DNA of 64,000 nucleotides from Leuconostoc holzapfelii (GTDB lineage: Bacteria; Bacillota; Bacilli; Lactobacillales; Lactobacillaceae). Every line of letters starts with the position of its first letter. Position 1 is the stretch's first letter. Below, in pieces: positions 10,049 through 19,170 of the stretch. The translations under genes and the position numbers were made by a program. The DNA lies in NCBI RefSeq assembly GCF_012396485.1, contig NZ_JAAXPO010000001.1, forward strand, positions 62,001 to 126,000, read 5' to 3'. The notes under the pieces were generated by a model, which made no database searches, was not told the origin of the DNA, and worked only from the letters and a program-made list of their open reading frames with translations.

Positions 10049-10087
10049 TAAAAGAGCAAGCATTTGTATAAAATGCTTGCTCTTTTA
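10049..10087 (+). terminator. Intrinsic terminator of the first AraC gene
   Basis: A 17-bp perfect stem (10049-10065 with 10071-10087) with a 5-base loop begins six bases after the stop codon. Its arms carry A and T runs, so it may also act on the minus strand. Confidence 0.85.
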
Positions 10088-10224
10088 TTGAAAACACTGT
10101 TCTCCAAGTTCGAACTGGTATCATGTAGAACCCACGTCGACATTCAGTTTTTACCTTATTGACCTATAAATGATTACTCGATTTGGTATGTTTAGTGATC
10201 TTCAATGAAAATCTGCTATGTACA

Positions 10225-10259
10225 CGTAGAAATCACGACTGTAATTTCTACGTTTTTTT
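10225..10259 (+). terminator. Second plus-strand hairpin with T run, downstream of SRRP1
   Basis: A 9-bp stem (10225-10233 with 10244-10252) is followed by seven T on the plus strand only. On the minus strand no T run follows, so it does not look like the SRRP1 terminator. It could back up the AraC terminator or end an unseen small transcript from 10,090-10,220. Confidence 0.55.
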
Positions 10260-10266
10260 AAGTGGA

Positions 10267-13200
10267 CTATAACTTCTTATTCTTCTTACTTTTCTTCAAC
10301 ACTAGTGGAGACATTAAGAGTCCTAACCCCAATAAAGCGGTGGTCGTGACGCTCTTTTCACCAGTTTGAGGCAAAATTGACGATTCATTCACCTTTGAAA
10401 GTTTTTGTGAACCACCCACATTAGTGATAATTGTCGAATCATGAGTTGTTGAGCTGATAACTGATTCAGACGTTGCTACACTCGTCGAGGCCGCAATTGA
10501 TTCGGACGTTGCTACACTTGTCGAGGCTGCATCTGATTCAGACGTTGCTACACTTGTCGAGGCTGCAATTGATTCGGATGTTGCTACACTTGTCGAGGCT
10601 GCAATTGATTCGGATTCAACTACACTTGTTGATACTGAATCTGATTCGGACGTTGCTACACTTGTCGAGGCTGCAATTGATTCGGACGTTGCTACACTTG
10701 TCGAGGCCGCAATTGATTCGGATTCAACTACACTTGTCGAGGCTGCATCTGATTCAGAGGTTGCGACACTTGTCGAGGCTGCAATTGATTCGGACGTTGC
10801 GACACTTGTCGAGGCCGCAATTGATTCGGATTCAACTACACTTGTTGATACTGAATCTGATTCGGATTCAACTACACTCGTCGATGCTGAGACCGATTCG
10901 GATTCAACTACACTTGTTGATACTGAATCTGATTCAGAGGTTGCGACACTTGTTGATACTGAATCTGATTCAGAGGTTGCGACACTTGTCGATACTGAAT
11001 TTGATTCAGACGTTGCTACACTCGTCGAGGCCGCAATTGATTCGGATTCAACTACACTTGTCGAGGCTGCATCTGATTCAGAGGTTGCGACACTTGTCGA
11101 GGCTGCAATTGATTCGGATTCAACTACACTTGTCGAGGCTGAATCTGATTCGGATTCAACTACACTTGTTGATACTGAATCTGATTCAGACGTGGCTACA
11201 CTTGTCGATGCTGCAATTGATTCGGACGTTGCTACACTTGTCGATGCTGCATCTGATTCAGACGTTGCTACACTTGTCGAGGCCGCAATTGATTCGGACG
11301 TTGCTACACTCGTCGAGGCTGCATCTGATTCGGATGTTGCGACACTTGTTGATACTGAATCTGATTCGGATGTTGCGACACTTGTTGATACTGAATCTGA
11401 TTCAACTACACTTGTTGATGCCGCATCTGATTCGGATGTTGCGACACTTGTCGATGCTGAATCTGATTCAGATGTTGCGACACTTGTTGATACTGAATCT
11501 GATTCAGATGTTGCGATACTTGTCGATGCTGCAATTGATTCGGATTCAACTACACTTGTTGATACTGAATCTGATTCAGATGTTGCGACACTTGTCGATA
11601 CTGAATTTGATTCAGACGTTGCTACACTCGTCGAGGCCGCAATTGATTCGGATTCAACTACACTTGTCGATGCTGCATCTGATTCAGACGTGGCTACACT
11701 TGTCGAGGCCGCAATTGATTCGGACGTTGCTACACTCGTCGAGGCTGCATCTGATTCGGATGTTGCGACACTTGTCGAGGCTGAATCTGATTCAGATTCA
11801 ACTACACTTGTTGATACTGAATCTGATTCAGATGTTGCGACACTTGTCGAGGCTGAATCTGATTCAGAGGTTGTGACACTTGTTGATGCCGCATCTGATT
11901 CAGAGGTTGCGACACTTGTTGATGCTGAATCTGATTCAGATGTTGCGACACTTGTCGAGGCTGAATCTGATTCAGATGTTGCGACACTTGTTGATACTGA
12001 ATCTGATTCGGATGTTACGACACTTGTCGATGCTGCAATTGATTCGGATTCAACTACACTTGTTGATACTGAATCTGATTCGGATTCAACTACACTCGTC
12101 GATGCTGAGACCGATTCGGATTCAACTACACTTGTTGATACTGAATCTGATTCAGAGGTTGCGACACTTGTTGATACTGAATCTGATTCAGAGGTTGCGA
12201 CACTTGTCGATGCCGCAATTGATTCGGACGTTGCGACACTTGTTGATACTGAATCTGATTCGGATGTTGCGACACTTGTCGATGCTGAATCTGATTCGGA
12301 TGTTGCGACACTTGTTGATGCCGCATCTGATTCGGATGTTGCGACACTTGTCGATGCTGAATCTGATTCAGATTCAACTACACTTGTTGATACTGAATCT
12401 GATTCAGATGTTGCGACACTTGTCGATGCTGAATCTGATTCAGATGTTGCGACACTTGTCGATGCTGAATCTGATTCAGATGTTGCGACACTTGTTGATA
12501 CTGAATCTGATTCAGATGTTGCGACACTTGTCGATGCTGAATCTGATTCAGATGTTGCGACACTTGTTGATGCTGAATCTGATTCAGATGTTGCGACACT
12601 TGTTGATACTGAATCTGATTCAGATGTTGCGACACTTGTTGATACTGAATCTGATTCGGATGTTGCGACACTTGTTGATACTGAATCTGATTCGGATTCA
12701 ACTACACTCGTCGATGCTGAGACCGATTCGGATTCAACTACACTTGTCGAGGCTGCATCTGATTCAGATGTTGCGACACTTGTCGAGGCTGCATCTGATT
12801 CGGATGTTGCGACACTTGTTGATACTGAATCTGATTCAACTACACTTGTTGATACTGAATCTGATTCAGACGTGGCTACACTTGTCGATGCTGCTATTGA
12901 TTCGGATTCAACTACACTTGTCGAGGCTGCAATTGATTCGGACGTTGCGACACTTGTCGATGCTGCATCTGATTCGGATGTTGCGACACTTGTTGATACT
13001 GAATCTGATTCAGATGTTGCGACACTTGTTGATACTGAATCTGATTCAGATGTTGCGACACTTGTCGATGCTGAATCTGATTCAGATGTTGCGACACTTG
13101 TCGATGCTGAATCTGATTCAGATGTTGCGACACTTGTTGATGCCGCATCTGATTCGGATGTTGCGACACTTGTTGATACTGAATCTGATTCGAATGTTGC

Positions 13201-15672
13201 GACACTTGTTGATACTGAATCTGATTCAGATGTTGCGACACTTGTTGATACTGAATCTGATTCAGATTCAACTACACTTGTTGATGCTGAATCTGATTCA
13301 GATGTTGCGACACTTGTTGATACTGAATCTGATTCAGATGTTGCGACACTTGTTGATGCCGCATCTGATTCGGATGTTGCGACACTTGTTGATACTGAAT
13401 CTGATTCGGATGTTGCGACACTTGTCGATGCTGAATCTGATTCAGATGTTGCGACACTTTCTAATACTGAATCTGATTCGGATGTTGCGACACTTGTTGA
13501 TGCCGCATCTGATTCGGATGTTGCGACACTTGTTGATGCCGCATCTGATTCGGATGTTGCGACACTTGTCGATGCTGAATCTGATTCAGATGTTGCGACA
13601 CTTGTTGATACTGAATCTGATTCGGATGTTGCGACACTTGTTGATACTGAATCTGATTCAGATGTTGCGACACTTGTCGATGCTGAATCTGATTCAGATG
13701 TTGCGACACTTGTTGATGCCGCATCTGATTCAGATGTTGCGACACTTGTTGATGCCGCATCTGATTCAGATGTTGCGACACTTTCTGATACTGAATCTGA
13801 TTCGGATTCAACTACACTCGTCGATGCTGCATCTGATTCAGAGGTTGCGACACTTTCTGATTCCATTTGAGAGTGTGAGGTTGCTTCTGAATTAGTCACA
13901 ACATGTACAATAGTATCCGAACCCAAGTCAACTGGAACTCCACCATTCAAAATATCCTGTACATTAACATCATTCCCATTGTTATCAGCGTAAAAACTAT
14001 ACCCGTCAGGTATGTCAATTGGAATATCGGGGTAATTTCCACTCTCTGAATTTCCCGCATCGTTGACATATTGTTTTTCCGAAGCAATATGACCGTCTTC
14101 GCCAATAACAACTAATGATCCCAATTTTTTATACTGAAATTTTACTTCGTTACTAATTGGACCATATGGATTAATTAAAGTTATTTTACCTGTAGGAAAT
14201 GCACGGCTCGAAAAAATAGTTACTTGCCTGATTTGACCTGGTTTTAACTTTGCTCCTCGAGTCATTGTCCCGGTTCCGGCTGAATTATTTTGTAAAATAT
14301 GACTCTGAACTGTTCCATCTTCACTAATGAGTTCATATTCTACCGATACGCCGTCATATTTAACTGTGTACGTGTCTCCAACTTTTGAAAATGGTGAAAA
14401 TATACCTTTGCCATTATGATAAACATCTTCACTAAAATAACCTTGAACAACTTCACCTGGATTTACCGAGTATAAGGTTCCAGAATAGCCTAGCACATCT
14501 TCACTCGATGAATTACCATTTTGATCAATACGTGTTATGGTTTGATTGGTTACAATCGGCTCGATAGCATCTATATTTGTTACTTGATTTTTCCCAGTAT
14601 AATCGCTTAGAGTAGTTTGGTTACTAACTGCATCTTCTCCTGGAATAACAGCAACTGCTGCTGAAATGTTAGTATCATTTTTCGAAATATAAACTTCTAT
14701 ATATCCAAATATCGTACTAACAGTCTGCACATCATCACTAATAGTTAAATTTGTTACTTTAGATTTCCAAATTTGATGATCATTATCAAAATACCGTTCT
14801 GTCATAAATATGAGAGAACTACCTGGTGTTTGATCCATCGAAAGTGTAATACTGCCAATTTTTTGAATTTTTGGTGCCCCATTAATCTCAACAGGTGCAG
14901 TTATATTCGTTCCTAAAAAATCAACTGCATCTTTGATATTGGACAATGGATAGCCATCTGGATAAACTGGCTTCATAATATTCCCATCAGTTACATTAGC
15001 TATCGTGTTTGACGCTGGCATTGATGGATTTTCTCGTGTCTGATCATTAGTTTGGCTCGCATTCGTGTTTTGCGGCACTGTACTTGAAGCATTCGCAGCT
15101 GAGGTGTTACCTGATTCTGATGTCGATTCGTTTGTCGAGCCTGCTACTTGTTGACTGCCTACATTCGCACTCGTACTCGTTGACCCCGGTGTTGCGCTGG
15201 CTGCTAAGCTCGTTGATGCCTTTGTCACTTCGGATGCAGCTGTGTGCTCACTTACTGAGGTAATCTTATCTGTGGCAACTGTCGATGTCACTGTAGACTC
15301 TGATACTGTACTGGTTGATGCTGACTGACTTGAGGCGGTCGACCCTGCTGGAATCATCACTGTATTCTGATCAATCACATTGTCTGCGGCAGCACCCTTT
15401 TCGTTGGCCACAGGTGTGTCCGCAAACACATCACTATTTGTCATGACCGTGCCACCCAGCAACGCTCCGACACCAATTAAGCCTTTGAGCAGCCCATGTT
15501 GTGCTTGCCCTTTTTCTTTGGTCTCTGTTGCTTGATTTGCCATATCAGACTTTTTTGTTAAGAATGTAAATCTTGATAACCCCGCTGTTATCCAATTTTT
15601 ACCGTCTTTATACATTTTAAAGCGTGTCACGCGACTGACTTCTGGCCGATAGGACCCGTGTTTTCTTTTCAT
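10267..15672 (-). CDS. Serine-rich repeat glycoprotein adhesin 1 (SRRP1), LPxTG-anchored
   Basis: An intact 1801-residue surface adhesin, the expected cargo of the SecA2/SecY2 system. In order, it has a long signal peptide with the KxYKxGKxW motif (KMYKDGKNW, residues 19-27) and a glycine-rich hydrophobic core ending near TNSDVFAD. Next come a short Ser/Thr-rich stretch to about 235 and a non-repeat, presumably ligand-binding region (~236-600) with beta-rich and MucBP-like segments. A very long Ser-rich repeat region (~600-1745) follows, then the sorting signal LPQTGE near 1765, a hydrophobic helix and a basic tail (KKSKKNKKL). Glycosylation of the repeats is inferred from the family. AGGGGAG precedes the ATG by 9 bases. 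It lies downstream of SRRP2 on the same strand, behind a terminator. Confidence 0.93.
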   Translation of the reverse strand: MKRKHGSYRPEVSRVTRFKMYKDGKNWITAGLSRFTFLTKKSDMANQATETKEKGQAQHGLLKGLIGVGALLGGTVMTNSDVFADTPVANEKGAAADNVIDQNTVMIPAGSTASSQSASTSTVSESTVTSTVATDKITSVSEHTAASEVTKASTSLAASATPGSTSTSANVGSQQVAGSTNESTSESGNTSAANASSTVPQNTNASQTNDQTRENPSMPASNTIANVTDGNIMKPVYPDGYPLSNIKDAVDFLGTNITAPVEINGAPKIQKIGSITLSMDQTPGSSLIFMTERYFDNDHQIWKSKVTNLTISDDVQTVSTIFGYIEVYISKNDTNISAAVAVIPGEDAVSNQTTLSDYTGKNQVTNIDAIEPIVTNQTITRIDQNGNSSSEDVLGYSGTLYSVNPGEVVQGYFSEDVYHNGKGIFSPFSKVGDTYTVKYDGVSVEYELISEDGTVQSHILQNNSAGTGTMTRGAKLKPGQIRQVTIFSSRAFPTGKITLINPYGPISNEVKFQYKKLGSLVVIGEDGHIASEKQYVNDAGNSESGNYPDIPIDIPDGYSFYADNNGNDVNVQDILNGGVPVDLGSDTIVHVVTNSEATSHSQMESESVATSESDAASTSVVESESDSVSESVATSESDAASTSVATSESDAASTSVATSESDSASTSVATSESDSVSTSVATSESDSVSTSVATSESDSASTSVATSESDAASTSVATSESDAASTSVATSESDSVLESVATSESDSASTSVATSESDSVSTSVATSESDAASTSVATSESDSVSTSVATSESDSASTSVVESESDSVSTSVATSESDSVSTSVATFESDSVSTSVATSESDAASTSVATSESDSASTSVATSESDSASTSVATSESDSVSTSVATSESDSVSTSVATSESDAASTSVATSESIAASTSVVESESIAASTSVATSESDSVSTSVVESDSVSTSVATSESDAASTSVATSESDAASTSVVESESVSASTSVVESESDSVSTSVATSESDSVSTSVATSESDSVSTSVATSESDSASTSVATSESDSASTSVATSESDSVSTSVATSESDSASTSVATSESDSASTSVATSESDSVSTSVVESESDSASTSVATSESDAASTSVATSESDSASTSVATSESDSVSTSVATSESIAASTSVATSESDSVSTSVATSESDSVSTSVVESESVSASTSVVESESDSVSTSVVESESIAASTSVVTSESDSVSTSVATSESDSASTSVATSESDSASTSVATSESDAASTSVTTSESDSASTSVATSESDSVSTSVVESESDSASTSVATSESDAASTSVATSESIAASTSVATSESDAASTSVVESESIAASTSVATSESNSVSTSVATSESDSVSTSVVESESIAASTSIATSESDSVSTSVATSESDSASTSVATSESDAASTSVVESDSVSTSVATSESDSVSTSVATSESDAASTSVATSESIAASTSVATSESDAASTSVATSESIAASTSVATSESDSVSTSVVESESDSASTSVVESESIAASTSVATSESDAASTSVVESESIAASTSVATSESNSVSTSVATSESDSVSTSVATSESDSVSTSVVESESVSASTSVVESESDSVSTSVVESESIAASTSVATSESIAASTSVATSESDAASTSVVESESIAASTSVATSESIAASTSVATSESDSVSTSVVESESIAASTSVATSESIAASTSVATSESDAASTSVATSESIAASTSVATSESVISSTTHDSTIITNVGGSQKLSKVNESSILPQTGEKSVTTTALLGLGLLMSPLVLKKSKKNKKL
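10455..13870 (-). repeat. Serine-rich repeat region of SRRP1: about 95 units of 36 bp
   Basis: The coding strand repeats a 12-residue unit of the type SESDSVSTSVAT with a few interchangeable variants (SDAAST, SDSAST, SIAAST, and VVES replacing VATS). Many copies are identical at DNA level. Because 36 is a multiple of three and the unit lacks stops in several frames, it also creates long open frames on the opposite strand. Confidence 0.95.
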
Positions 15673-15815
15673 AAAGTATTACTCCCCTTAGTTTCTGATT
15701 TACCTGATTTACCAGCACCGCATTGACTGATATCTTCTAATTATTGCCCAAGGTATGCCTTCAGTCACACGATTAAAAGCGCTTATGCGCGACAATAAAA
15801 TATTTTCATGCCATC

Positions 15816-15858
15816 AAAAAGTCACCCTCCGGTAAGAATTAAATTACCGAAGGGTGAC
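15816..15858 (-). terminator. Intrinsic terminator of SRRP2
   Basis: A 15-bp stem (15821-15835 with 15844-15858) has one position that is C-A on the plus strand but a G-U wobble on the minus strand. It is followed by T5 on the minus strand and T6 on the plus strand. It separates SRRP2 from SRRP1, so SRRP1 must have its own promoter in 15,673-15,815, where I cannot name boxes with confidence. Confidence 0.85.
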
Positions 15859-16109
15859 TTTTTTGCACGATTACACAATGCGTTGTTTAAGATTCAAAAG
15901 ATTACTGCGATCTTAGCGTTATTCTCGCCTTAATCTTGAGATTTTTTATTCTTTTTGTTTCGCTTTAGTGCAAGCGGTGCTGCCAATAGGCCAAGACCTA
16001 GTAATGCAGTTGTTGTATCGTGTTCACCTGTTTCAGGTAAGAGACCATCCTTTTTAACCTGATTTGGTACTTGTGAACCGATAGATTGACTATCACTTGA
16101 ACTCGTCGA

Positions 16110-16830
16110 CGTTACAGCTGTTGATTCAGATGCGCTTGTCAAAGCTGACTTTGATGCTGTCTCACTTTCTGATACCACATTTGATTCTGATGCTACTTCA
16201 CTCGTTGAAACAGCCGTTGATTCTGATGCGCTGGTCGAAGCTGACTTTGATGCTGTCTCACTTTCTGATACCACATTTGATTCTGATGCTGCTTCACTCG
16301 TTGAAACAGCCGTTGATTCTGATGCGCTGGTTGAAGCTGACTTTGATGCCGTCTCACTTTCTGATACCGCATTTGATTCTGATGTTGCTTCACTCGTTGA
16401 AACAGCCGTTGATTCTGATGCGCTGGTCGAAGCTGACTTTGATGCTGTCTCACTTTCTGATACCGCATTTGATTCTGATGTTGCTTCACTCGTTGAAACA
16501 GCCGTTGATTCTGATGCGCTTGTCGAAGCTGACTTTGATGCTGTCTCACTTTCTGATACCGCATTTGATTCTGATGCTGCTTCACTCGTTGAAACAGCCG
16601 TTGATTCTGATGCGCTTGTTGAAGCTGACTTTGATGCTGTCTCACTTTCTGATACCGCATTTGATTCTGATGCTGCTTCACTCGTTGAAACAGCCGTTGA
16701 TTCTGATGCGCTTGTCGAAGCTGACTTTGATGCTGTCTCACTTTCTGATACCGCATTTGATTCTGATGCTGCTTCACTCGTTGAAACAGCTGTTGATTCT
16801 GATGCGCTTGTCGAATTCGATGAAATCATT
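16110..16830 (-). repeat. 96-bp tandem repeats in the C-terminal repeat region of SRRP2
   Basis: About seven copies of a 32-residue unit (core ASESTAVSTSEAASES then NAVSESETASKS) lie head to tail. They differ by a few substitutions such as EAAS/EATS/EVAS and NAVS/NVVS. Confidence 0.9.
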
Positions 16831-18834
16831 GAAATAAATTCTGATGCATTTGCAGAACCTGATTGACTTGAAGATACAATTTCAGATGTCATTTCTGACA
16901 CAACCTGACTTAGTGAAATCAATTGTGATATTGCATTTGATTGCGATCCAGCCACACTTGTTGACTCTGACGCAACCTGTGACGTTGACACACTCGTTGA
17001 CGCTAACTCACTCGCTGCCTTTGAACCCGCCGCACTCGCTGACGCAATCGCTGACGTTGCGACGCTCATTGACGCTTGGGCTGAAGCCAACTGTGAGGCC
17101 ATCTCTGACGCAATCGCTGACGTCCGTTGTGACGTGACCGCGCTCGTTGACGCTAACCCGGATTCAACCAGCGAAACAGTTTCACTCATTGAAATGACTG
17201 CCGAAGTTACAGCACTAGTTGATCTACTAGTTGACACTTGATCTGAAGCCATCTGTGAGGCCATTTCTGACGTCCGTTGTGACGTTGACACACTCGTTGA
17301 CGCTAACTCACTCGCTGCCTTTGAACCAGCCGCACTCGCTGACCCGATCTCGGATGTGAGCTTTGAAATCGCATCACTCTTTGAGCCGGTTTCGCCTGCG
17401 GACGCAATCTCTGACGCGACATGTGACGTTGACACACTCGTTGACGCTAACTCACTCGCTGCCTTTGAACCAGCCGCAATCTCTGAAACAATCGTTGAGG
17501 TTGCCTGTGAAAGTGCTTCACTCACAGAATTAGCCTCACTGGCTGATGCTAACTCACTCGCTGCCTTTGAACCAGCCGCGCTCGCTGAGACTAGCTCAGA
17601 TGTAAGCTTTGAAATCGCATCACTCTTTGAACCGGTTTCGCCTGCGGACGCAATCTCTGACGCGACCTGTGACGTTGACACACTCGTTGACGCCCATTCT
17701 GAACCAGTCTTTGAAATCAACTCGCTCGCTGACACCATCTGAGATGCTAACACACTCGTTGACGCCACGGCTGAATCTGCTACAGATGCTACTATTGACG
17801 CAGTTTTTGATGAAGCTCCTGAGTTGATTTCACTCGCCGACGCCCATTCCGATTCAATCTGAGATACAGCCTCGCTCATCGAAATGACTGCCGAAGTTAC
17901 AGCACTAGTTGATCTACTGGTTGACGCTTGGGCTGAAGCCATCTGTGAGGCCATCGCTGACGCGCTTTGTGACATGACAGCACTCTTTGACGCTAACTCA
18001 CTCGCTGCCTTTGAACCCGCCGCGCTCGCTGACACAATCTCGGATGCACTCTTTGAAATCGCATCACTCTTTGAGCCGGTTTCGCCTGCGGACGCAATCT
18101 CTGACGCCGCCTGTGAGTTGGCCACACTCGTTGACGCTAACTCACTCGCTGCCTTTGACGCAACCGCCATTTCTGACGCAATTGCTGATGTTGCGACGCT
18201 TGCAACAGCAGATTCAATTGTAGACGCAATCCCCGACGTCCTTTGTGACATGACGGCGCTTGTTGACGCTAATTCACTCGCTGCCTTTGAACCCGCCGCG
18301 CTCGCTGACACGATCTCGGATGTGAGCTTTGAAATCGCATCACTCTTTGAGCCGATTGCGCCTGCAGACGCAATCGCTGACGCTACCTGCGACGTTGACA
18401 CACTCGTTGACGCTAACTCACTTGCTGCCTTTGAACCCGCCGCCATCTCTGATGCAATCGTTGACGTTGCCTGTGAAAATACTTCGCTCGTTGACACTTG
18501 AGCTGACCCGGCCTGTGAAATTGTTTCACTGATTGAAGCAATAGTCGAGCCCATATTAGAATTTTCAAGGCTGGCTGATGCAACCCGTGAAGCAGCAACA
18601 GATACTTCTTGGCTGACAGAGGTCATCCCCGACCAATTACTTGAACCAGTTGAGGCTGTTTCCGAATTAAAAGCCGAGGCCCAAGCACTGGTGGAATCAA
18701 AAATAGACTTTGTCTCAGAAACCGCTTGCGAAATAACTGCACTCGTTGATGCCACTTGTGAAGATACACGCGAATCAGAAGCTGCAACACTTGCCGAGCT
18801 TACCTGAGAATCTTTGGTCGAAGCAGATTCAGAT

Positions 18835-19170
18835 TGTTGCACAGAACCTGCTAACATAGCCGATTCAACTTCCGAACGGTAGATTGAAGCCCACTCACTG
18901 AGCGACACAAGCGCTGACAGACTGATTGACTGGTCTTGAGAAGCTGTCAAACTCGTTGATGCCACTTGTGATACGTTTTCAGAATCAGCAACCGATTGTG
19001 ACTGTTGCACAGAACCTGCTAACATAGCTGACTCAACTTCTGAGCGATAAATTGAAGCCCACTCACTGAGAGAGACGAGCGCTGACAGACTGATTGACTG
19101 GTCTTGAGAAGCTGTCAAACTTGATGATGCTTCTTGTGATGCACTCTTAGAGTCGGATATTTTTTCACTT
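18835..19170 (-). repeat. 168-bp direct duplication within SRRP2
   Basis: Two copies offset by 168 bases encode the same 56-residue block (with SISLSALVSLSEWASIYRSE). It is unusual in containing Trp and Tyr inside an otherwise Ser/Ala/Thr-only region. Confidence 0.85.

Noticed and set aside
11802-13811. Short minus-strand frames rich in Asn-Gln repeats inside SRRP1
   Set aside because: Out-of-frame readings of the same repeat; the Ser-rich frame is continuous with the signal peptide and LPxTG ends.
10473-13895. Very long plus-strand open frames (467, 892 and 671 codons) opposite the SRRP1 repeats
   Set aside because: They arise because the 36-bp unit has no stop in those frames; the products are low-complexity echoes with no start context or domains.
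16193-16777. 194-codon minus-strand frame within SRRP2
   Set aside because: Out-of-frame shadow of the 96-bp tandem repeats.
10455-19170. Repeat arrays as CRISPR or satellite DNA
   Set aside because: The repeats are directly adjoining, in frame and coding for Ser-rich protein, with no unique spacers.
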